From Paraburkholderia terricola (GTDB taxonomy: Bacteria; Pseudomonadota; Gammaproteobacteria; Burkholderiales; Burkholderiaceae): 64,000 nt of DNA. Both the position numbers and the translations under genes were made by a program. The stretch covers positions 1-64,000 of the forward strand of contig NZ_FRAB01000037.1 of NCBI RefSeq assembly GCF_900142195.1. The letters are read 5' to 3'. Numbering within the stretch: the first letter of the stretch is position 1; each line of letters starts with the position of its first letter. Under the pieces are notes generated by a model, which searched no databases, was not told where the DNA came from, and was given only the letters and a program-made list of their open reading frames with translations. Of the stretch, positions 25,542 to 35,473 are shown piece after piece.

Positions 25542-27065
25542 TCAAACCGTCGCGACCGGAATCTTGCCGATCTTCGCCTGCCATTCCTTCGGGCCGGTCT
25601 GGTGCACGGAGGTGCCGTTCGAATCGACGGCGACCGTCACCGGCATGTCCTGCACGTCGAATTCGTAGATCGCTTCCATGCCGAGGTCTTCGAATGCGAG
25701 GACCTTGGCGCTGCGAATCGCCTTCGACACGAGATACGCGGCGCCGCCCACGGCCATCAGATACGCGGCCTTGTGCTTCTTGATCGCCTCGATGGCGACC
25801 GGGCCGCGCTCCGCCTTGCCGATCATCGAAATCAGGCCGGTTTGCGACAACATCGTCTCGGTGAACTTGTCCATGCGCGTGGCGGTGGTCGGACCCGCCG
25901 GGCCGACTGCTTCGTCGCGCACCGGATCGACCGGGCCGACGTAGTAGATCACGCGGTTGGTGAAGTCGACCGGCAGCTTTTCGCCCTTGGCCAGCATGTC
26001 GGCGATGCGCTTGTGCGCCGCGTCGCGGCCCGTCAGCATCTTGCCCGACAACAGCAGCGTCTGGCCAGGCTTCCAGCCCGCGACTTCTTCCGGCGTCAGC
26101 GTGTTCAGGTCGACCCGCTTGCTGGTTTCCGTATTCGGTTCCCACTGCACTTTCGGCCATGCGTCGAGCGACGGCGCTTCGAGCTTCGCGACGCCCGAGC
26201 CGTCGAGCGTGAAGTGCGCGTGACGCGTGGCCGCGCAGTTCGGGATGATCGCGATCGGCTTGGACGCGGCGTGCGTCGGCGCGGCCATGATCTTCACGTC
26301 GAGCACAGTGGCGAGACCGCCGAGACCTTGCGCGCCGATGCCGAGCGCGTTGACCTTCTCGTGCAGTTCCACGCGCAGTTCCTCGATCCAGTCTTTCGGG
26401 CCGCGTGCGATCACGTCCTGAATGTCGATCGGATCCGTCAGCGATTCCTTCGCCATCACCATCGCCTTTTCGGCGGTGCCGCCGATGCCGATGCCGAGCA
26501 TGCCCGGCGGGCACCAGCCCGCGCCCATCGTCGGCACGGTCTTGAGGATCCAGTCGACGATCGAGTCCGACGGATTCAGCATCGCGAACTTCGACTTGTT
26601 CTCGGAGCCGCCGCCCTTGGCCGCGACCTGCACGTCGACTTTATCGCCCGGCACGATCTCGTAGTGGATCACGGCCGGCGTGTTGTCTTTCGTGTTCTTA
26701 CGCGCGCCTTCCGGCGGACTGACGATCGACGCGCGCAGCACGTTGTCCGGGTTCAGATAACCGCGGCGCACGCCTTCGTTGATCATGTCGGTGACGCCCA
26801 TCGTCGCGCCGTCCCAACGCACGTCCATGCCGACCTTCACGAATACCGTGACGATGCCGGTGTCCTGGCAGATCGGGCGCTTGCCTTCCGCGCACATGCG
26901 GCTGTTGGTGAGAATCTGCGCGATCGCGTCTTTCGCGGCCGGGCTCTGCTCGAGTTCGTACGCGCGGCCCAAGGCCTGGATGTAGTCGAGCGGATGGTAG
27001 TAGCTGATGTACTGAAGCGAATCGGCAATGCTCTGAATCAGATCTTCCTGTTTGATGACGGTCAT
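25542..27065 (-). CDS. fumA: Class I fumarate hydratase
   Basis: A 507-residue iron-sulfur fumarase that interconverts fumarate and malate. The N-terminal alpha domain includes RPICQDTGIVTVFVKVG with one cluster cysteine; others are in GAGWCPPGMLG and IPNCAATRHAH. The C-terminal beta domain carries GPTTATRMDKFTE and the EDLGMEAIYEFDV segment. It is the single-chain class I type, oxygen-sensitive, distinct from class II FumC. It is transcribed alone and ends at a strong terminator. Confidence 0.95.
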   Translation of the reverse strand: MTVIKQEDLIQSIADSLQYISYYHPLDYIQALGRAYELEQSPAAKDAIAQILTNSRMCAEGKRPICQDTGIVTVFVKVGMDVRWDGATMGVTDMINEGVRRGYLNPDNVLRASIVSPPEGARKNTKDNTPAVIHYEIVPGDKVDVQVAAKGGGSENKSKFAMLNPSDSIVDWILKTVPTMGAGWCPPGMLGIGIGGTAEKAMVMAKESLTDPIDIQDVIARGPKDWIEELRVELHEKVNALGIGAQGLGGLATVLDVKIMAAPTHAASKPIAIIPNCAATRHAHFTLDGSGVAKLEAPSLDAWPKVQWEPNTETSKRVDLNTLTPEEVAGWKPGQTLLLSGKMLTGRDAAHKRIADMLAKGEKLPVDFTNRVIYYVGPVDPVRDEAVGPAGPTTATRMDKFTETMLSQTGLISMIGKAERGPVAIEAIKKHKAAYLMAVGGAAYLVSKAIRSAKVLAFEDLGMEAIYEFDVQDMPVTVAVDSNGTSVHQTGPKEWQAKIGKIPVATV

Positions 27066-27117
27066 GGCTAGCTCAGTGGGGGACGGTGCGCTTTTTTCTG
27101 TTCGCAGGGCAGTGCGG

Positions 27118-27726
27118 TCAGTCGTGCGCTTTCATGGGAGTGGAACCGGTCGAACCCACGGCGTGCAGCGCCACGGGTTCCTGAAAATGCTTGGGATGCG
27201 TATGCGTGGTCAGGCGGTCGACGAATGCCATGACGAGCGCCGAGACGAGGAACGCGACGTGAATGATCACCTGCCACATGATCGCGTGCGTCGTATTCTG
27301 GTCGGGGCTGATGAAGGTCTTCAACAGATGGATCGACGAGATGCTGATCAGCGCCATCGACAGCTTCACCTTCAGCACGCCGGCGTTCACGTGATCGAGC
27401 CATTCCGGCTCGTCGGGATGACCCTCGACGCCCAGGCGCGACACGAAGGTTTCATACCCGCCGACGATCACCATGATCAGCAGGTTCGAGATCATCACCA
27501 CGTCGATGAGGCCGAGCACGACCAGCATGATGTTGGTTTCGTCGAGCGTCAACGACGCCGAGACGAGATGCCAGACTTCCTTCAGAAAGAGCACGACGTA
27601 GACGCCCTGGGCCACGATCAGGCCCAGATAGAGCGGCACCTGCAGCCAGCGGCTCATGAAGATGACGGCGGGGAGCGGCGCCATGCGGCGGCGCTGAAAG
27701 GCGGAGTCGGGTCGCGAAGCGGACAT
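27118..27726 (-). CDS. UPF0114 (YqhA-type) membrane protein
   Basis: A 202-residue inner-membrane protein of the UPF0114/TIGR00645 family. Four hydrophobic segments are seen: PLYLGLIVAQGVYVVLFL, MLVVLGLIDVVMISNLLIMV, an SMALISISSIHLLK helix, and IHVAFLVSALVMAFVD. The conserved VGGYETFVSRL motif lies after the second. Function is unknown in the family. I chose the ATG at 27726 because the upstream frame is Arg-rich and unlike family members. It sits 52 bases downstream of the fumarase start, transcribed in the same direction but upstream of fumA, so the two may be cotranscribed. Confidence 0.85.
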   Translation of the reverse strand: MSASRPDSAFQRRRMAPLPAVIFMSRWLQVPLYLGLIVAQGVYVVLFLKEVWHLVSASLTLDETNIMLVVLGLIDVVMISNLLIMVIVGGYETFVSRLGVEGHPDEPEWLDHVNAGVLKVKLSMALISISSIHLLKTFISPDQNTTHAIMWQVIIHVAFLVSALVMAFVDRLTTHTHPKHFQEPVALHAVGSTGSTPMKAHD

Positions 27727-27925
27727 AGGCAAGAGTCGGATGAAACGCAGGTGACGGAACACGGACCAGGGCGCCGACCCGTCGCGCGAACCACGCGCCC
27801 GAATCAGGCAGGCAAACCAGGGATAGACGGCGCGGCGCGGCCCCGGCGGGCCGATGAAGCTCGCGTCAGGCGCGCTATTGTACAGCGTCGGCTGAATTTG
27901 CTGCATTGCGGAGGGCGGGGCGCCG

Positions 27926-28164
27926 CTTGCCATTCAGGCTCGCCAGGCCGATGCCGGCGATACCGCAGACGAGCGGGATGTCATGCGCGAGCGCGGGCTG
28001 CTTGCCGGGGAAAACGATGCCGCGGATCGCCGCGGGCATTCGCGGCGCTACTAGCGTGCCGCACGCCGCTCAGCATCGCTAGCGTAAACCCGAGGATAGT
28101 GGCCCGCGCCTGCGGAAACAGATCGAGCCATTCATCGCGCTTGACCTGGCGCAGCTTTGCCATG
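27926..28164 (-). pseudogene. Possible MFS transporter remnant
   Basis: The minus strand encodes RDEWLDLFPQARATILGFTLAMLS near 28090-28160 and, in another frame, DIPLVCGIAGIGLASLNGKRR near 27920-27985. Both resemble the second-to-last and last helices of major-facilitator exporters, separated by sequence that no longer reads as membrane helix. No start, ribosome site or full length is present. The call is tentative. Confidence 0.3.
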
Positions 28165-28759
28165 CGCGACAGCGGCCACACTACAGCACACTACGGCCAT
28201 CGCTATCATGAAGCGCGGCGGCGCGAACAAAGCGACGCGGACAAACTCGACGCGCTATTTGCCGATTCCGAATTGCCGCCGAGGTCATGCGAAGCCAGGA
28301 ATCGCGATTCAAGCTGGAGTCGGAGCGGTTAGTTCAGTTAGGATTGTGAGAGGCCGCGCGGGCGAGCGTGATGGCGTGCTCGTCCTTGCGGGTTCGAGCG
28401 CATGAATGCGGCCTGACGCGTAGCATGCGTTGCGCATCCGTTGGGCTGCATTGAATGCGCCGTGCGAACCGTCTAAGGGTTTTCGCGGGCAAGCCGGCGC
28501 GCCTCGCGTAAGTGGCCGGTAAGTTGCAGCGTTTATGTTTGAGCACGAGAGCGGGACGCGCGTCGCACGCATTCATGTGGTGTTGCCACATGAATGACGA
28601 TGCCGGCAACGGACCGCGGCGCGGCGATCGTCGATCGGCGCGCGAGGGTTGGAGACAGCGCGCCGCGCATCGGTCCCTGAGCGCGGCGTCGACATGACAG
28701 GGCGTGCCAACGGCGCGCCGGCACAGGTTTTACGTTTCATCTTCACCAAGGGGTTGTCG
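28165..28759. other. Intergenic region upstream of acs with an inverted repeat
   Basis: Nothing coding is convincing. The main feature is a perfect 11-bp inverted repeat at 28570-28596, CATTCATGTGG / CCACATGAATG, with a 5-base spacer, about 165 bases before the acs start. It could be an operator or an RNA hairpin in the leader. There is no following T-run, so it is not a typical terminator. Confidence 0.4.
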
Positions 28760-30742
<1,983 letters not shown>

Positions 30743-30832
30743 GCTTGGGTTTGCCGGGGCTTCGGGCGAGGGCGTACAGGACTAAGCGCCCTTGCTCTTG
30801 CCCCAGGCGCCGACCGCTTGAATCAGGCCGTT

Positions 30833-30876
30833 AAAGCCACCGCGCGGACAATCCCGATTGCCTGCCCGGTGGCTTT
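30833..30876 (+). terminator. Terminator after acs
   Basis: Arms AAAGCCACCG and CGGTGGCTTT enclose a 24-base loop, followed by TTGA. The T-run is short, so some read-through into the symporter genes is likely. Confidence 0.6.
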
Positions 30877-30891
30877 TTGATACATAGGCGC

Positions 30892-31281
30892 ATGGCCGCG
30901 CCGCACCACTCCTCTCATGTTCCGCTGAATCCCGCGCCCGAACCGCCCACGGTCTCGGCGGTGATGGCGCGCGCGCATCAAAGCTATTGGCGCTTCAATC
31001 TCGCGTTGATTGCGACATTGATGACGCTGGGCTTCACGGTGTCGTTCGTGTTGCCGCTGGTTGCGCCGGCGTTGGCGCATCTGCGCGTCGATGGCTTCAG
31101 GCTGCCTTTTTACTTCGGCGCGCAAGGGGCGATTCTGATCTACCTGGCGCTCATCGGCGTGTATATCGTGCTGATGCAGCGTGCCGACCGCCGTCTGCAA
31201 CGCGCATTCGACGCGGATGTTCGTGCCAGCGCCGATGCCGACGTTCGTCCCGGCGCCGACGCCCGGATACCGAGCCGATGA
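30892..31281 (+). CDS. DUF4212 small subunit of a sodium:solute symporter
   Basis: A 129-residue protein with two membrane helices: ALIATLMTLGFTVSFVLPLV and GAQGAILIYLALIGVYIVLM. The AHQSYWRFNLALI motif before the first helix is the mark of the DUF4212 small subunit, which accompanies large sodium:solute symporters of the VC_2705 type. Its stop overlaps the start of the symporter gene by four bases (ATGA). The C-terminus is unusually extended and Ala/Asp-rich (about 30 residues). Confidence 0.85.
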   Translation: MAAPHHSSHVPLNPAPEPPTVSAVMARAHQSYWRFNLALIATLMTLGFTVSFVLPLVAPALAHLRVDGFRLPFYFGAQGAILIYLALIGVYIVLMQRADRRLQRAFDADVRASADADVRPGADARIPSR

Positions 31282-33296
31282 AGCTCGCGAACCGGCTGAT
31301 CCGCTCCTACGCGTTCTATACGCTCGGCTTCCTGCTATTCATCTATGTGATGTGGCGCATCGAGCGCAGCACCGGCCCCGGCGTGTGGATCGGCTATGTG
31401 TTCCTGTTCGTGCCGATCGCGGTGTACGCGGTGATCGGCTTGCTGTCGCGCACGTCCGACCTCGTCGAATACTACGTCGCGGGGCGGCGCGTGCCGTCCG
31501 CCTTCAACGGCATGGCGACGGCCGCCGACTGGCTCTCGGCCGCCTCGTTCATCGGTCTCGCCGGTTCGATCTATGCGACCGGCTACGACGGTCTCGCGTA
31601 TGTGATGGGCTGGACCGGCGGCTATTGCCTCGTCGCGTTCCTGCTCGCGCCGTACGTGCGCAAGCTCGCGCGCTACACGATTCCCGATTTCCTCGGCACG
31701 CGCTTTTCGAGCAACGCGGTGCGCGGCCTCGCCGCGTTGGCGGCGATCCTGTGCTCGTTCGTCTATCTGGTCGCGCAGCTCCAGGGCGTCGGATTGATCG
31801 CGACGCGCTTTATCGGCGTGGATTTCACAGTCGGCATTTTCTGTGGACTCGCCGGCATTCTGGTGTGCTCGTTTCTCGGCGGCATGCGGGCGGTGACGTG
31901 GACCCAGGTCGCACAATACATCATCCTGATCGCGGCGATCCTGATTCCCGTGTCGATGATCGCGCACAAGGAGGGCCTCGGCTGGTTCCCGCAATTCAAC
32001 TACGGACACTTGATGCAGCGCGTGGAAGGTCTCGAGAAACAGGTGCGCGACGCGCCGCTCGAACAGACCGTACGCGACGATTACCGGCGGCGCGCCGCGC
32101 TGATGCAGGTGCGGCTCGATACCTTGCCGCAATCGTTCGTCGACGAGAAGCAGCGTCTCGTGCAGGAAGTCGCGGACTTGCGCCGCCGCAACGGTCCGCT
32201 GCGCGAGATCAAGGAGCGCGAAAGGGCGCTCGAACGTTTTCCCCGCGATGCCGCCGCCGCGCAGGTCGTGTGGAGTCAGCGCCGCGACGAAATGCTGATG
32301 CGCGCGGCCGCGCCGGTGCCGATGCATGAACCGTTTCCCAGCGCGAGCGCCGACGAGCGGCGCACGCACGAGCGCAATTTTCTTTCGCTGCTGCTGTGCC
32401 TGTCGCTCGGCACGGCGAGCCTCCCGCATATCCTCACGCGCTACAACACGACGACCTCGGTGGCGTCCGCGCGACGCTCGGTCGGCTGGACGCTGTTCTT
32501 CGTCGCGCTGTTTTACCTGACCGTGCCCGTGCTGGCCGTGCTGATCAAGTACGAGATATTGACCAACCTGGTCGGCCATCACTTTGCCGATCTGCCGCAG
32601 TGGGTCACGCAATGGCGCAAGGTCGAGCCGAGCCTGATCAGTCTCGCCGATACGAACGGCGACGGCATCGTGCGCTGGAGCGAGATTCAGATGCAGCCGG
32701 ATATGGTCGTGCTCGCCGCGCCTGAAATCGCGGGGCTGCCGTATGTGATGTCCGGGCTGATCGCCGCGGGCGCGCTGGCCGCGGCGCTCTCGACCGCGGA
32801 CGGCTTGCTGCTGACGATCGCCAATGCGCTATCGCACGACGTGTATTACCACATGGTCGATCCTGGCGCATCGAGTCAGCGGCGCGTGACGATTTCAAAG
32901 ATTCTGCTGTTGGGGGTGGCGCTGTTCGCGTCGTATGTGGCGTCGCTCAATACGGGGAACATTCTGTTTCTGGTGGGCGCGGCGTTTTCGCTGGCGGCCT
33001 CGAGCCTCTTTCCGGTGCTGGTGCTGGGGGTCTTCTGGAAGCGCACCACGCGGCTTGGCGCGGTGGCGGGCATGGTGGCGGGGCTGGTGGTGTGCATCTA
33101 TTACATCGTCTCGACGTACCCGTTCTTCACGCAGTTGACGGGTTTCGCGGGCGCGCGATGGTTCGGCATCGAGCCGATCAGTTCGGGCGTGTTCGGCGTG
33201 CCGGCTGGCTTCCTGGTGGCGATCGGCGTGAGTCTGGTGGATCGGAAACCGGATGCGTATACGCGGGCGCTGGTGGATTACATCCGGCATCCTTGA
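31278..33296 (+). CDS. Sodium:solute symporter, ActP-like (VC_2705 subfamily)
   Basis: A 672-residue SSS-family transporter with about 13 membrane segments. The YYVAGRRVPSAFNGMATAADWLSAASF region forms the sodium and substrate core. It is longer than the roughly 550 residues of ActP because of two inserts: a charged, coiled-coil-like stretch at about residues 246-365 and an EF-hand-like loop DTNGDGIVRWSE at 458-469. The small DUF4212 subunit is encoded directly upstream with a four-base overlap. Position after acs suggests uptake of acetate or another short carboxylate. The first 97 codons of the longer open frame lie inside the DUF4212 gene and are not used. Confidence 0.9.
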   Translation: MKLANRLIRSYAFYTLGFLLFIYVMWRIERSTGPGVWIGYVFLFVPIAVYAVIGLLSRTSDLVEYYVAGRRVPSAFNGMATAADWLSAASFIGLAGSIYATGYDGLAYVMGWTGGYCLVAFLLAPYVRKLARYTIPDFLGTRFSSNAVRGLAALAAILCSFVYLVAQLQGVGLIATRFIGVDFTVGIFCGLAGILVCSFLGGMRAVTWTQVAQYIILIAAILIPVSMIAHKEGLGWFPQFNYGHLMQRVEGLEKQVRDAPLEQTVRDDYRRRAALMQVRLDTLPQSFVDEKQRLVQEVADLRRRNGPLREIKERERALERFPRDAAAAQVVWSQRRDEMLMRAAAPVPMHEPFPSASADERRTHERNFLSLLLCLSLGTASLPHILTRYNTTTSVASARRSVGWTLFFVALFYLTVPVLAVLIKYEILTNLVGHHFADLPQWVTQWRKVEPSLISLADTNGDGIVRWSEIQMQPDMVVLAAPEIAGLPYVMSGLIAAGALAAALSTADGLLLTIANALSHDVYYHMVDPGASSQRRVTISKILLLGVALFASYVASLNTGNILFLVGAAFSLAASSLFPVLVLGVFWKRTTRLGAVAGMVAGLVVCIYYIVSTYPFFTQLTGFAGARWFGIEPISSGVFGVPAGFLVAIGVSLVDRKPDAYTRALVDYIRHP

Positions 33297-33356
33297 CCGG
33301 CTTTCCGGAGAGGCGTGGCGCGGGGCGTGAAGTTTGCTATAATTCGGCTCCCCGCC

Positions 33357-33447
33357 GGAGAGATGGATGAGCGGTTTAAGTCGCACGCCTGGAAAGCGTG
33401 TATAGGTTAATAGCCTATCCGGGGTTCGAATCCCCGTCTCTCCGCCA
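33357..33447 (+). tRNA. tRNA-Ser (anticodon GGA)
   Basis: Acceptor GGAGAGA pairs with TCTCTCC, followed by discriminator G and an encoded CCA. The anticodon stem CACGC/GCGTG closes the loop CTGGAAA, giving anticodon GGA. A long variable arm (TATAGGTTAATAGCCTA) marks it as a type II tRNA, and the T-arm GGGGTTCGAATCCCC is canonical. A consensus TATAAT lies at 33338-33343 and a terminator follows. Confidence 0.97.
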
Positions 33448-33463
33448 GGACATCACATCAATG

Positions 33464-33492
33464 AAAACGGGCCTCCTGGCCCGTTTTTCTTT
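33464..33492 (+). terminator. Terminator of tRNA-Ser
   Basis: A 10-bp perfect stem, AAAACGGGCC / GGCCCGTTTT, with loop TCCT and a T-rich tail. Confidence 0.88.
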
Positions 33493-33534
33493 TCAACGCG
33501 CTAACGTGCGGTCGGCACCGGGAAGATACGGATC

Positions 33535-34614
33535 ATGACGCTTGACCAATTGCTTCGCCGTGGCAATAACAACGCCGACCTGCTTCGATTGATCGCCGCG
33601 GCCGCCGTCATCTGGGGCCACGGATACAGGCTGGTTCCCGTTCCGGGCGTCGACGATCCCATTCAAAATCTGCTGGGCTTCGATTATTCCGGCTCGCTCG
33701 CGGTCAAGTTCTTTTTCTTTCTGAGCGGCATCCTCGTTACCAATAGCTGGCTTTCAAAGCCGAGTGCAATTCGTTTCGCCTCGGCCCGCATTTTCCGTAT
33801 TTTCCCGCTGTTGATCGCCGCGTCCGTGGCGACGATCGTCGTGATGGGGCCGGCGCTCACGTCGCTGTCGACGTCGGATTACTTCCATCACCGGGCCGAA
33901 CTCGTCCATGTGCTCTTGCATCCCTACAACGAATACCTGTTGCCGGGCGTGTTCGATCACGCGTTATATCCGCATGCAAACGGTTCGATCTGGACCATCA
34001 AATACGAACTGATGCTGTACGCGCTACTGCTCGGCGCCGGCATGTGCGGCCTGTTTCGCTATAAGCCGATAGCCGCCGCAGTGCTTGTGACGGTGATCGC
34101 CGTCTGCCTGATCCGGCCGGAAAGCATCACCGCGATAGGTTTGTCCAACGTCAATGCGGGTGGACGCCTCCCGGCATTTTTTGCATTTGGCGCGCTGCTC
34201 GCACTCTACAAGGATCGCGTGCGGATAGACGGGCGGCTTTGCATCGGCGTCGCGCTCATCGCGTTCGCGGTGAGACATGGTCCCGCGTTCGAATACGCGT
34301 TCTGCCTCGCCTTTCTCATGACAGCCCTATGGGTCATGTCGCTTCGCGTCGTGAAAGCGATTCGGCTGCCTGGTGATTTCTCATACGGCGTCTACGTATT
34401 CGGATGGCCGATCCAGAATACTTTCGCCAATCTATTTCCGAAGTCGGGAATACATGGCAATCAGGCGATGACGTTTGTATGCGCGCTTCTTCTTGCGGTT
34501 CTATCGTGGTTTTTGCTTGAGAAGCCGTGCATCGCATTGGGTCATAAAATCCCCGCTTTTTTTCAGCGAAAGAACTCGGCGGCTGACGCGGAATCCAGCA
34601 AGGCGTTGGTGTAA
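33535..34614 (+). CDS. Acyltransferase family 3 membrane protein
   Basis: A 359-residue integral membrane O-acyltransferase of the OafA/NodX type, which transfers acyl groups to sugars of surface polysaccharides. The N-terminal NNADLLRLIAAAAVIWGHGY carries the essential His in the first helix; FFFLSGILVTNSW and the RIFRIFP motif follow. About ten helices are present. It is the first gene of the accessory island behind tRNA-Ser. No glycan biosynthesis genes are adjacent, so the acceptor is unknown. Confidence 0.88.
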   Translation: MTLDQLLRRGNNNADLLRLIAAAAVIWGHGYRLVPVPGVDDPIQNLLGFDYSGSLAVKFFFFLSGILVTNSWLSKPSAIRFASARIFRIFPLLIAASVATIVVMGPALTSLSTSDYFHHRAELVHVLLHPYNEYLLPGVFDHALYPHANGSIWTIKYELMLYALLLGAGMCGLFRYKPIAAAVLVTVIAVCLIRPESITAIGLSNVNAGGRLPAFFAFGALLALYKDRVRIDGRLCIGVALIAFAVRHGPAFEYAFCLAFLMTALWVMSLRVVKAIRLPGDFSYGVYVFGWPIQNTFANLFPKSGIHGNQAMTFVCALLLAVLSWFLLEKPCIALGHKIPAFFQRKNSAADAESSKALV

Positions 34615-34633
34615 GAGAACGCATTGCAAGCAT

Positions 34634-34724
34634 GCCGTGGTTCGCTGGCGGCGCTGAGAATTCGCCGCCGCGCAAACCCGCCCGATCAGCGGGCGGGAAG
34701 ATAGGCCGGCACAGCCCATGAATC
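34634..34724 (+). repeat. 91-bp repeat, copy 1, with hrpII-like box
   Basis: This block matches 38688-38778 at 85 of 91 positions without gaps. It contains TTCG-N16-TTCG at 34641-34664, an inverted repeat GGCGGCG/CGCCGCC around the second TTCG, a second inverted repeat CCCGCCCG-ATCAG-CGGGCGGG, a GATAGG that could serve as -10, and the start codon ATGAATC at 34718. In copy 2 the equivalent ATG starts an 838-codon gene. Here it opens only a 42-codon frame ending at about 34846, so it may be the relic 5-prime end of a lost paralogue. Confidence 0.85.
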
Positions 34725-34783
34725 GTCCCCAGTGCTCTTGCGAGCGCGGTGTCTCCCATTGCGACGTCGGGCCTCGCCTGTTC

Positions 34784-34807
34784 TTCGTTCGATCGACGAC
34801 GTCTTCG
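34784..34807 (+). promoter_or_regulatory. hrpII-like box upstream of the 103-residue protein gene
   Basis: TTCG-N16-TTCG, 73 bases before the start codon at 34880, with CATAGG 34 bases further on as a possible -10. This matches the hrpII box consensus bound by HrpB-type activators in Ralstonia and relatives. Confidence 0.5.
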
Positions 34808-34879
34808 TTCAGCGTCAGCCGCGGTTCCCGTTTTCGGGTTCCATAGGCGTCCCGATACGAAAACAGGAGAGGTCACGAG

Positions 34880-35191
34880 ATGAGTTGGATACCGCACAAA
34901 CTGACGAGCATGCTGCCCGCGATGCAATACGTTGACGCAGTCGCGAAAGACGCGAAGAAAAGAGACGGGGATTCCGGCACCGCAGGCGGGCAGGTGACGC
35001 CTACCGCGCGAAGCGCATCGCCGCAACTCGACGCACTGCCCGATAACGATTCGGCGAATTCAGGCGCAAAACCCGACGTCAAGCCGGCTAAGGCTGCCCC
35101 CTCTTCAGCGCATGCGCCGCGTCCATCCGCGATCACGCCTGTTCCGACGTTACGAGAGCGATTGAGCCGGCTAAAACGCGGATCGAGCTGA
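34880..35191 (+). CDS. Hypothetical 103-residue protein of the effector-like island
   Basis: A 103-residue protein starting MSWIPHKLTSMLPAMQYVD with an amphipathic N-terminus, then a Ser/Pro/Ala/Lys-rich disordered middle and a basic C-terminus (LRERLSRLKRGSS). AGGAGAGG precedes the ATG. It has no signal peptide and no recognised domain. Composition is like N-terminal secretion regions of type III substrates, and an hrpII-like box lies upstream. It could be a small effector or an accessory protein of the large gene downstream. Function is unknown. Confidence 0.6.
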   Translation: MSWIPHKLTSMLPAMQYVDAVAKDAKKRDGDSGTAGGQVTPTARSASPQLDALPDNDSANSGAKPDVKPAKAAPSSAHAPRPSAITPVPTLRERLSRLKRGSS

Positions 35192-35228
35192 CACGGCGGA
35201 TTGGGCGTTGCTCTGAATTCTGGCGACG

Positions 35229-35252
35229 TTCGCATGCACATCGATGCCTTCG
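35229..35252 (+). promoter_or_regulatory. hrpII-like box upstream of the PIG-L protein gene
   Basis: TTCG-N16-TTCG, about 220 bases before the start at 35474. Possible -10 sequences are GATACG at 35282 and CATAGA at 35295. Spacing to a -10 is less regular than at the other three sites. Confidence 0.4.
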
Positions 35253-35473
35253 GTCGCAACGCGGTATCGCGCCATCCACTCGATACGCTCGGAGCATAGA
35301 GTGTTGCGCGGACCGCGCGAATTCAGGGCAGCCACGACAGCCCCGAGCGCAATGGTGGAGACGGAACCAGGGCAACACGCTGAATCCCGTTCATGCGGCG
35401 GGCGACATCCACGCCGTGCGAGCCTGCCGCGCGGCTTCGACAGGCGTCGTCCGCGAACCTTGCGAGGACCGAT

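Noticed and set aside
25335..27071. 578-codon open frame opposite the fumarase gene
   Set aside because: Antisense shadow extending over intergenic sequence; Arg/His-rich and without motifs.
33428..33447. tRNA-Ser 3-prime end as an attachment site of the island
   Set aside because: I found no second copy of the tRNA 3-prime end near 41290 or elsewhere in the window and no integrase gene.
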